From: Desulfobacterales bacterium
Lineage (GTDB): Bacteria > Desulfobacterota > DSM-4660 > Desulfatiglandales > B25-G16
Assembly: GCA_013375335.1 (NCBI GenBank)
Contig: JABXJZ010000105.1
Coordinates: 1 to 5,542, forward strand
Reading direction: 5' to 3'
Length of the DNA: 5,542 nucleotides
In this document: in pieces, positions 1 to 5,511 of the stretch
How the letters are laid out: each line of letters begins with the position of its first letter
Position numbering within the stretch: position 1 is the first letter of the stretch
The notes under the pieces: generated by a model
What the model saw: only the letters and a program-made list of their open reading frames with translations
Databases searched by the model: none
What the model was told of the DNA's origin: nothing
Position numbers and translations under genes: made by a program

Positions 1-1
1 A

Positions 2-292
2 GGAGGTGCAAAGAGCAGGCTTTGGCGACAAATACTATGCGATGTCCTGGAAAGGCCGCTTACCGTGCCGGAGATTATTGAAGCTGAGATAGTGGGGTGT
101 ATAGCGTTGGCTGGATATGCGTCGCACGTGTGGGGATCCGTAGAGGAGGCAGTCGCTGAGCTTTTCACGAAAACAGAGGAGGTGTCTCCAAATCCTCAGC
201 ATGCGGAGATTTATGAGCGACGGTTTCAATTATATAAGGATCTTTATCACGCATTGGTTCCGATCTTTGATAAGGCCGCGGCAGACTCATGA
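2..292 (+). CDS. FGGY-family carbohydrate kinase, C-terminal fragment (5' end outside window)
   Basis: The frame is open from the first bases and ends at TGA 290-292, giving 96 residues of a protein normally about 480-520 long. It begins with GGAKS followed by xLWRQIL and a DVLxRPL segment, the well-known glycine-rich ATP-site motif and following helix of the FGGY C-terminal domain (xylulokinase, gluconokinase and relatives). The next part, VPEIIEAEIVGCIALAGYA, is the usual strand and helix in which this family has a Glu-Ala followed by a small-residue helix. The tail, with NP..AEIYERR and LYKDLYHAL, is the common FGGY C-terminal helix. These kinases phosphorylate a sugar or polyol with ATP in the cytoplasm. 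The sugar-determining N-terminal domain is missing, so no substrate or symbol is given. An internal GTG at 65 is not the start because the homology runs upstream of it. An aldolase gene follows after 85 bp, consistent with a sugar-catabolic locus. Confidence 0.88.
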   Translation, partial: GGAKSRLWRQILCDVLERPLTVPEIIEAEIVGCIALAGYASHVWGSVEEAVAELFTKTEEVSPNPQHAEIYERRFQLYKDLYHALVPIFDKAAADS

Positions 293-298
293 GGTTAG

Positions 299-330
299 GT
301 GTTTAATCTCCAAATAGACCAGTTTAACAC
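299..330. promoter_or_regulatory. Imperfect dyad in the leader of the aldolase gene
   Basis: GTGTTTAA at 299-306 faces TTTAACAC at 323-330; seven of eight positions are complementary, with a 16-bp spacer. GTTTAA also recurs as a direct repeat at 301-306 and 322-327, 21 bp apart, about two helical turns. The site lies between the kinase stop and the aldolase ribosome-binding site, so it could be an operator or an mRNA hairpin. The sequence is AT-rich and short, so chance is a real possibility. Confidence 0.2.
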
Positions 331-377
331 TGCGGCGAAGCTCACTCACTATATCTCATACTTAGTAGGAGGATCCC

Positions 378-1175
378 ATGGATAGTAATCTTTCAAGGGT
401 AAGGGATAAGGTACTGAGGAAAGAGCTAGTCATTGGCACCCACGTAGCAACCAGTGATCCAGTGGTATCTGAGATTCTATGCACTGCTGGCTTCGATTTT
501 GTCTGGATTGACGCTGAACATGGTGCCATGGATAGGAAAGATATAAATCTACACGTAATGGCCATTCGAGGTCGGGGAGTAGCTCCCTTTGTCAGGGTTC
601 CTTGGAATGACCCGGTGCTTGTTAAACCAATTTTGGACATGGGGCCTGCAGGCGTGGTTTTTCCCTTTATTAAGACAGCAGAAGAGGCGCGATTGGCTGT
701 GGCGAGTTGCAGGTATCCTCCAGAAGGGATAAGGGGATTTGCCCCAATTAGAGCCAATAGCTACGGGGCAATGGATGGCGATGAATATCTTGAGATGTCG
801 AAAACGGAGCCGTGGATCATTGTGCAAATTGAGCACATTGATGCCGTCAAGAATCTGGACGAGATTATAGCTGTGGAAGGTATCGATACCGTTGTCATCG
901 GTGCGAATGATCTTTCAGGATCAGTGGGTTTACTAGCTCAGATTAGACACCCGAAGGTCATGGAATTATGCGATAAGGCCGCTGAGATTTGCAGGAAAGC
1001 TGATTTTCTATTTGGCGCAAGCGTCTTGTGGTCCGAAGAGAATGTTAGAGATTGGATAAATAGAGGAGTGTCCTGGATAGGAGTAGATAATGACATCTCA
1101 TACCTGGGTAATGGTGCGAAAACGGCATACAATCTGACCAAGGGTCTGGCTGAAAGGTTAAAATCGGATTCATGA
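378..1175 (+). CDS. HpcH/HpaI-family class II (metal-dependent) aldolase
   Basis: A 265-residue protein, the usual length for the family (about 250-270). These TIM-barrel enzymes reversibly cleave 4-hydroxy-2-oxo acids, or 2-keto-3-deoxy sugar acids, to pyruvate and an aldehyde using a divalent metal. The key residues are all present: DAEHG with Asp45 and His48, VRVP with Arg73, LDMG with Asp87, QIE with Gln150 and Glu152, and ANDLS with Asp178. They sit at a constant offset of three from what I recall as the E. coli HpaI residues Asp42, His45, Arg70, Asp84, Gln147, Glu149 and Asp175. His and Asp form the base dyad, Arg binds pyruvate, Glu and Asp bind metal. The family signature YPPEGIRG is at 113-120. 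The ATG start is set by a strong AGGAGG at 367-372, five bases upstream. No signal peptide, so cytoplasmic. Substrate is undetermined: 4-hydroxy-2-oxoheptanedioate, 2-keto-3-deoxy-rhamnonate and 2-dehydro-3-deoxy-glucarate aldolases all look like this. Confidence 0.93.
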   Translation: MDSNLSRVRDKVLRKELVIGTHVATSDPVVSEILCTAGFDFVWIDAEHGAMDRKDINLHVMAIRGRGVAPFVRVPWNDPVLVKPILDMGPAGVVFPFIKTAEEARLAVASCRYPPEGIRGFAPIRANSYGAMDGDEYLEMSKTEPWIIVQIEHIDAVKNLDEIIAVEGIDTVVIGANDLSGSVGLLAQIRHPKVMELCDKAAEICRKADFLFGASVLWSEENVRDWINRGVSWIGVDNDISYLGNGAKTAYNLTKGLAERLKSDS

Positions 1176-1206
1176 ACTGTATGTTGGCGAAAGCGAGAGG
1201 TACCTA

Positions 1207-2559
1207 ATGCGTTGGTCGCCTTGGAAACGTGTGATCTACCTTCCCATCATATTGGTTCTCTTCACAGTTGGTAGCTCTACTGGGGAAGAAAGGGATGGAC
1301 TCAACAGAGTACAAAAAGCCGGACAGATAACTGTTATCACTAGAAACAATGCCCATTGTTACTATATCTATCGCGGCCAGCCCATGGGCTTCGAGTATGA
1401 CCTGGCAAAGACCTTTGCCAACTATTTGGGGGTAGACCTACAAGTAAGAACCGACCGATGGGGAGATATGATAAGGGCGCTTAACGAGGGGAAGGGGGAT
1501 TTCATCGCTGTCAGCATGACCGTTACTCCATCGCGAAGGAAAATGGTCGATTTTTCCAAGCAGTATCTGTCAATTCAGCAAAGGGTCATTGTGCACGAGG
1601 GGAACAATACGATCAAAGAGCTGGCGGACCTCAATGGAAAGACTATCCATGTGCGCAGGGCTACATCCTATGCAGAGCGCCTCTCTGAACTGCGGGAAAA
1701 CGGGCTTGATCTGACGCTTAAGCTTCATGATGACGTTCCAACAGAAGAGCTGATAAGGCGGGTAGCTGAGAGGGAGATTGAGTTGACTATAGCCAATTCC
1801 AATGTCGCCCTCCTCAACCGCCGTTACTACCCCAATATCAAAATCGGCATACCCGTTGAGGAACCACAGGCCGTAGGGTGGGCGGTCAAGAAGGGGGAGA
1901 AGGCGCTGCTCACCGCAGTAAACGATTTTTTTGACGCGATAAGGACCGATGGGACGTTCGACGATATCTACGGGAGCTACTATGGCGAAGTGCGGGTCTT
2001 TGACAGATTCGACTTGAAGAAATTCCACCAGAGGATCAAAACGAGGCTGCCCAAGTATGAGGCGATCATTAAGAGGGCTGCAAAGAAGTACGGTTTCGAT
2101 TGGAGGTTGATCGCCGCCGTAATATATCAGGAATCCCATTTCAATCCTCGGGCGAGAAGTCACCGGGGAGTAAGGGGGTTGATGCAGCTGACCATGCAAA
2201 CAGCTGAAGAGATGGGCGTTACCAACCGCCTTGACCCCGAGCAAAGTATTATGGGCGGGGTTAGGTACCTGAAAGAGCTTTACCGGAGGTACGACGGTGT
2301 AGAGGGTCTTGACCGGATACTTATCACGCTCGCCAGCTACAACGTCGGGCCTAGGCATATCGCTGCCGCACAAAAGATCGCGCGGAACAAGGGGCTCGAC
2401 CCCACCAGGTGGTCCTCGCTTGAACAGACCCTGCCCTTGCTGTGTTATGAAGAATACATGGAAATGAGTAAATCCGGTTACTGTCGCGGGGAAGAGCCGG
2501 TACGCTACGTAAATCGAATTAAGACGTACTTCGATATCGTGAGAAGACAGGCCCTATAG
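1207..2559 (+). CDS. mltF: MltF-like lytic murein transglycosylase with solute-binding domain
   Basis: A 450-residue exported protein. Residues 1-26 form a signal peptide (Arg/Lys near the N-terminus, hydrophobic YLPIILVLFTVG, small residues near 22-26) without a lipobox Cys. Residues about 38-265 are a family 3 solute-binding domain: GFEYDLAKTFANYLGV at 61-76 and MTVTPSRRKMVDFS at 104-117. Residues about 280-445 are an SLT domain: the catalytic Glu is Glu309 in YQES, followed by RGLMQLT (323-329), ASYNVG (376-381) and RYVNRI (433-438). This order is that of MltF, which cleaves peptidoglycan glycan strands to 1,6-anhydro ends, with the binding domain thought to control activity. Start: ATG 1207 with GAGAGG at 1195-1200; an alternative start would lose the signal peptide. 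Cys413 and Cys426 could form a disulfide. By-eye alignment puts Asn197 where amino-acid-binding proteins have an Asp, while Arg110 is kept. It follows the aldolase by 31 bp, probably in one transcript, which is an unusual partner. Confidence 0.92.
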   Translation: MRWSPWKRVIYLPIILVLFTVGSSTGEERDGLNRVQKAGQITVITRNNAHCYYIYRGQPMGFEYDLAKTFANYLGVDLQVRTDRWGDMIRALNEGKGDFIAVSMTVTPSRRKMVDFSKQYLSIQQRVIVHEGNNTIKELADLNGKTIHVRRATSYAERLSELRENGLDLTLKLHDDVPTEELIRRVAEREIELTIANSNVALLNRRYYPNIKIGIPVEEPQAVGWAVKKGEKALLTAVNDFFDAIRTDGTFDDIYGSYYGEVRVFDRFDLKKFHQRIKTRLPKYEAIIKRAAKKYGFDWRLIAAVIYQESHFNPRARSHRGVRGLMQLTMQTAEEMGVTNRLDPEQSIMGGVRYLKELYRRYDGVEGLDRILITLASYNVGPRHIAAAQKIARNKGLDPTRWSSLEQTLPLLCYEEYMEMSKSGYCRGEEPVRYVNRIKTYFDIVRRQAL

Positions 2560-2678
2560 GTCTAACGTTAGGCCCTCCGGAGCTTCAGTCAATGCTGCAA
2601 TGACTTCACTGAAAACGCCAGGATGCCCCGCCTGGAATGGTGGGGATCTTTACTAAAGAAAGGGCCCCTGCTATCCCC

Positions 2679-2696
2679 TCCGTAAGCTTCCGTAAG
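2679..2696. repeat. Tandem 8-bp direct repeat with 10-bp period
   Basis: TCCGTAAG occurs at 2679-2686 and again at 2689-2696, separated by CT. The period of 10 bp places both copies on the same DNA face, as for the paired half-sites of response regulators that bind tandem direct repeats. It lies about 65 bp upstream of the candidate -35 hexamer, a suitable distance for an activator. The repeat is real in the sequence; the regulatory role is inference. Confidence 0.35.
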
Positions 2697-2761
2697 TATG
2701 CAAACATCGACAGGCTCTCCTGGTAGGTCGCGCTAACAGGTGCAGGCGTTTAATAAATCGA

Positions 2762-2790
2762 TTGACAAATAGATGCTTGCGAGATAAGAA
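2762..2790 (+). promoter_or_regulatory. Candidate sigma70-type promoter for the aminotransferase-dehydrogenase unit
   Basis: TTGACA at 2762-2767 is a perfect -35 hexamer. The -10 is poor: TAAGAA at 2785-2790 after 17 bp (three matches), or GATAAG at 2783-2788 after 15 bp (four matches). An AT-rich stretch with AATCGATT (2756-2763) overlaps the -35. A weak -10 with a good -35 would fit an activator-dependent or repressed promoter. The leader to the GTG at 2901 would be about 105 nt. Confidence 0.3.
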
Positions 2791-2798
2791 GCTATCTC
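2781..2798. promoter_or_regulatory. Inverted repeat overlapping the candidate -10 region
   Basis: GAGATA at 2781-2786 and TATCTC at 2793-2798 are exact inverted copies with a 6-bp spacer. The dyad covers the presumed -10 and transcription start of the TTGACA promoter, the classic place for a repressor operator. In RNA it could also form a 6-bp hairpin with a 6-nt loop. No regulator gene is in the window to match it. Confidence 0.3.
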
Positions 2799-2803
2799 TG
2801 TGA

Positions 2804-2815
2804 CCAAGCGCTTTG
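2804..2815. promoter_or_regulatory. LacI-type operator-like palindrome
   Basis: AAGCGCTT at 2806-2813 is a perfect palindrome with the central CG step typical of LacI/GalR-family operators, and the flanking C2804/G2815 pair extends it to 10 of 12 positions. It lies just downstream of the candidate promoter. It does not fit the full CcpA cre consensus at the outer positions. LacI-family repressors often control sugar genes, so the context is suitable, but an 8-bp palindrome alone is weak. Confidence 0.25.
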
Positions 2816-2900
2816 ATGGCTTCGCCGGAGGATACGGTCGTGTCCGAGTTGCTTCTTGAGAAAGAGCGGTGGTTGAAGTAACCATTAAAGATAGTGGTGA

Positions 2901-4073
2901 GTGAAATTGGAGTTAAAACCCATTAACACCTTCACCTATAACATGCCTCGGTCAGGGATCCGAAGGATAATGGATAATGCCACAGACCGGGACATCCTGC
3001 ATCTAGAGGTGGGACAACCGAATTTCCCGACGCCGCCACACATAATCCAAGCCGCCTGTGAGGCTAGCACTGATGGGCAGGGGCGTTATACCAGATACAC
3101 CCCTAACATGGGATATCCGTCACTTAGAGAAGCCATTGCGGAAAAACTGAAACGAGAAAACGGCATCAATGCAAGCATACATAATATCCTCGTAACACCA
3201 GGTGCAACTTACGGAATCGCCATCTCCTTGTCTGTTTTGCTTAATCGGGGTGACGAGGTGCTCATACCGGACCCCGGGTATGTGAATTTCTCGATGTTAG
3301 TGCCTCAGTATGGCGGCGTTGTGCTACGCTATCCGACGTTGGAATCACAGGGATTTATGCCAAACATAGACACTATTACAAAAAGGATAACGCCTCGAAC
3401 AAAGGCCATCGTCGTCAATAGCCCGTCAAACCCCACAGGCGCGGTCTGCACCGAGGAGTTCATCAGAGATCTGGTTGATATTGCTCAAGGGAATAATCTG
3501 TATATCCTTTCCGATGAAACTTACGAACATATCATCTTTGAAGGAAAGCATATAAGTCCTGGTCGCTTTGATACTGATGGCCGTGTGGTGAGTCTGTTTA
3601 GTTTCTCCAAGAGCTACGCAATGACCGGTTGGCGAGTGGGATACGTTGTTGCCTCGGACACAATAGCGAGGGTTTTGGAGAAGCAACAGGAATTCTATTC
3701 CTCTTGCGCGCCTTCTGTTTCCCAAAAAGCGGCAGAAGTCGCGCTCAGAGACACTGATCGTTGTATCAAGGAGATGGTAGAGGCGTATCGGGGATCCCGA
3801 GACCTTGTGATTGATATCCTCAGGAAACACGGACTGTTTTCCTATAGGCCTCGCGGCGCGTTCTATATCCTCATCAATGTTACAAGCACGGGCATGAATT
3901 CCGACGTTTTTGCCGATAGATTGCTTGAGGAACAGCGAGTCGCCGTTGCGCCAGGAGCCACGTTTGGCGAGATTGGGGGAAGATACATTCGTGTCTGCAT
4001 GGCGGTGTCTGAAGAGGTTTTGAGGGAAGGGGTGGAGAGGATCTGTTCCTTTATTGAATCACATAGGCGATAG
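2901..4073 (+). CDS. PLP-dependent aminotransferase, class I/II (fold type I)
   Basis: A 390-residue cytoplasmic protein of the usual length (about 380-400). It shows the full motif set: LEVGQPNF at 35-42, GATYG at 101-105 (phosphate binding), NSPSNPTG at 173-180 with Asn177, SDETY at 204-208 with Asp205 (pyridine nitrogen) and Tyr208, SFSKSYAMTGWRVGY at 234-248 with the Schiff-base Lys237 and phosphate-binding Arg245, and YIRVCMA at 362-368 with Arg364 for the substrate carboxylate. It moves an amino group between an amino acid and a 2-oxo acid; aspartate, alanine, aromatic and other specificities share this outline, so none is assigned. The GTG at 2901 directly follows an in-frame TGA (2898-2900), so it is the most upstream start; it has only a weak ribosome site (GGTGA, too close). 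ATG 2943 (residue 15), with GGAG at 2909-2912 far upstream, is the alternative. The dehydrogenase gene follows after 24 bp, indicating an operon. Confidence 0.92.
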   Translation: MKLELKPINTFTYNMPRSGIRRIMDNATDRDILHLEVGQPNFPTPPHIIQAACEASTDGQGRYTRYTPNMGYPSLREAIAEKLKRENGINASIHNILVTPGATYGIAISLSVLLNRGDEVLIPDPGYVNFSMLVPQYGGVVLRYPTLESQGFMPNIDTITKRITPRTKAIVVNSPSNPTGAVCTEEFIRDLVDIAQGNNLYILSDETYEHIIFEGKHISPGRFDTDGRVVSLFSFSKSYAMTGWRVGYVVASDTIARVLEKQQEFYSSCAPSVSQKAAEVALRDTDRCIKEMVEAYRGSRDLVIDILRKHGLFSYRPRGAFYILINVTSTGMNSDVFADRLLEEQRVAVAPGATFGEIGGRYIRVCMAVSEEVLREGVERICSFIESHRR

Positions 4074-4097
4074 CTTTAAGGAAATTGGAGAACAGAT

Positions 4098-5204
4098 ATG
4101 GCTGAGGTAAAGGCGGCTGTCATGGACAAGGTGAACGGGGAAATTAAGGTTGAGATCAAGGAGTTCTCCGAACCCGCTCTGGAAGAAGGTGCCGTATTAC
4201 TGAAGACGGTCTATAGCGAGGTCTGTGGCACTGATGTCCACCTGTCTCAAGGACAGCTTGCCGAAGCGCCCTATCCAATTATCCCGGGACACATTAATGT
4301 TGGTATCATTGAGAAGATCAACGGAAATGTTTGTGACATTGAGGGAAATGTATTCCGTGTAGGAGATGTAGTGACCTTTCTCGATGTTCACGAAACCTGT
4401 AACAGATGTTGGTATTGTCTGGTCGCTAAAACAACCACGAGATGTCCAAATCGAAAGGTTTACGGAATTACGTATTCAGCAAGAGATGGACTGCTCGGCG
4501 GCTGGAGTGAGAGGATTTATCTAAAGCCCGGCGTAAAGATCATCAAGTTGCCGCCTCAACTTCAGCCGATGGATTTTATTGCAGGAGGATGTGGTGCGCC
4601 AACAGGGCTTCATGCGGTCGAACGTGCTAGCATCAAATTGGATGATACCGTGGTCATCCAAGGTAGCGGGTCCGTGGGCTTGAGTGCGGCCATATTTTCC
4701 ATTCTCGGCGGCGCCGGTACAGTAATAGTCGTTGACCCAGCTGTGAACCGATTGGAAATAGCCAGGCAGATGGGAGTGGATTATACTATCGGCGAGGCGA
4801 GCGGAGAAGGCAGAGTCAACGCAGTGCTTGACGTCACCGATGGTCGTGGAGCTGATGTTACCATAGAGGCCTCCGGCAATCCCAAGGCAGTTTCCGAGGG
4901 AATGGATATAACGCGAAACAATGGCACCTACGTCATTGTAGGTCAGTACACCGATGCTGGAGATGTATCCATCAACCCGCACTGGCAAGTTAACAAGAAG
5001 CACCTTGATATTAGGGGCACGTGGGGAATTGATTACAGCCATATACATAGAAGCGTGAGGCTAATGGCGAAACACAGTGAGCGATTTAGCTGGCGCAAAT
5101 GGATTTCAAAGGTCTATTCCCTTGACGAGGTGGAGAGAGCTTTGAATGACGTGGAGAATCTGCGGGTTATGAAGGCGGCCATCGCGCCGAATGGGGAATT
5201 CTAA
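4098..5204 (+). CDS. Zinc-dependent medium-chain dehydrogenase (alcohol/polyol/threonine dehydrogenase family)
   Basis: A 368-residue two-domain MDR protein. The N-terminal GroES-like domain has the catalytic-zinc ligands Cys43 (VCGTD) and His65 (PGH) and a likely third ligand Cys165 (GGCG). The residue after His65 is Ile66, where most relatives have Glu (GHE). A structural-zinc lobe is present: Cys101, Cys104, Cys107 and Cys116; the last gap is eight residues rather than the usual seven. The Rossmann fold has GSGSVG at 189-194 and an acidic Asp213 at the end of the second strand, predicting NAD rather than NADP. The expected reaction is reversible oxidation of a secondary alcohol, polyol or hydroxy amino acid to a ketone. 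ATG 4098 has GGAG at 4087-4090, seven bases upstream. It lies 24 bp after the aminotransferase, so the two are probably co-transcribed. Substrate is unknown; sorbitol/threonine dehydrogenases are the nearest well-known outlines. Confidence 0.92.
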   Translation: MAEVKAAVMDKVNGEIKVEIKEFSEPALEEGAVLLKTVYSEVCGTDVHLSQGQLAEAPYPIIPGHINVGIIEKINGNVCDIEGNVFRVGDVVTFLDVHETCNRCWYCLVAKTTTRCPNRKVYGITYSARDGLLGGWSERIYLKPGVKIIKLPPQLQPMDFIAGGCGAPTGLHAVERASIKLDDTVVIQGSGSVGLSAAIFSILGGAGTVIVVDPAVNRLEIARQMGVDYTIGEASGEGRVNAVLDVTDGRGADVTIEASGNPKAVSEGMDITRNNGTYVIVGQYTDAGDVSINPHWQVNKKHLDIRGTWGIDYSHIHRSVRLMAKHSERFSWRKWISKVYSLDEVERALNDVENLRVMKAAIAPNGEF

Positions 5205-5302
5205 AGACTAGAACGTGGTACGGGTAATGACGCGAATCAGCCGAGATTCCAATAGTTGGAGCCTGCTACTGGGTCTCGCCTAGCACCTTCTCAACACATC
5301 AT

Positions 5303-5318
5303 ATCCTCTGCTGAGGAT
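5303..5318. terminator. Hairpin downstream of the dehydrogenase gene, possible transcript end
   Basis: ATCCTC (5303-5308) and GAGGAT (5313-5318) form a perfect 6-bp stem with the loop TGCT, about 100 bp after the dehydrogenase stop codon. No T-run follows, so it does not meet the usual intrinsic-terminator pattern. It may be a processing or 3'-end stabilising stem, or chance. Confidence 0.2.
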
Positions 5319-5488
5319 CTGAGATCTTCAGACATCTTCTCGCTGCTACCTTTCGCGGGGTGGCAGGCCCGGTCAAAATGAGGGTACGCAGTCTACCGAA
5401 ACACCTTTTTTGCTCGTGAGTCGTTTTGTTGGCTGCATCTCTTGAGGACGATGTGCAATGGAGACTGCCTGTACCAGCAGAACATGGA

Positions 5489-5511
5489 TTTCCCTGTCAA
5501 GGGAAAACCCT
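5489..5511. other. Perfect 7-bp hairpin with an alternative overlapping fold
   Basis: TTTCCCT (5489-5495) and AGGGAAA (5500-5506) are exact inverted copies around a GTCA loop. The AGGG at 5500-5503 can instead pair with CCCT at 5508-5511 around AAAA, so the two stems exclude each other. No T-run follows on either strand. The strand of transcription here is not known, and the right edge cuts the context. Confidence 0.35.

Larger units (their letters stand above)
2560..2900. other. Intergenic region between mltF and the aminotransferase gene
   Basis: No gene was found in these 341 bp on either strand. The first 100 bp hold several small dyads: CTAACGTTAG at 2562-2571 (a perfect palindrome; as RNA a 6-bp stem over 2559-2574 with one G-U pair), TTCAGT/ACTGAA at 2584-2589/2608-2613, CCAGG/CCTGG at 2618-2622/2631-2635 and TCTTT/AAAGA at 2647-2651/2655-2659. 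None is followed by a T-run, so no intrinsic terminator can be called, but the cluster may end or protect the mltF mRNA. The second half holds promoter- and operator-like signals listed separately. A small frame from ATG 2816 to TAA 2879-2881 (21 residues) has no Shine-Dalgarno and is not called. Confidence 0.6.

Noticed and set aside
324..355. TTAACA as -35 and TATATC as -10 ahead of the aldolase
   Set aside because: The spacer between them is 20 bp and other spacings give poor -10 matches, so it is not called as a promoter.
1570..2373. Long open frame on the minus strand (267 codons) within mltF
   Set aside because: It lies antisense to a gene with clear domain motifs, shows no recognisable domain of its own and is explained by codon composition of the + strand gene.
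2816..2881. 21-residue frame from ATG to TAA upstream of the aminotransferase, possible leader peptide
   Set aside because: No Shine-Dalgarno, no run of regulatory codons and no adjoining terminator/antiterminator pair.
5383..5411. GGTA/TACC stem followed by a run of six T as an intrinsic terminator
   Set aside because: The stem is only 4 bp and the T-run starts about seven bases after it, so it lacks the compact GC-rich stem directly joined to the T-run.
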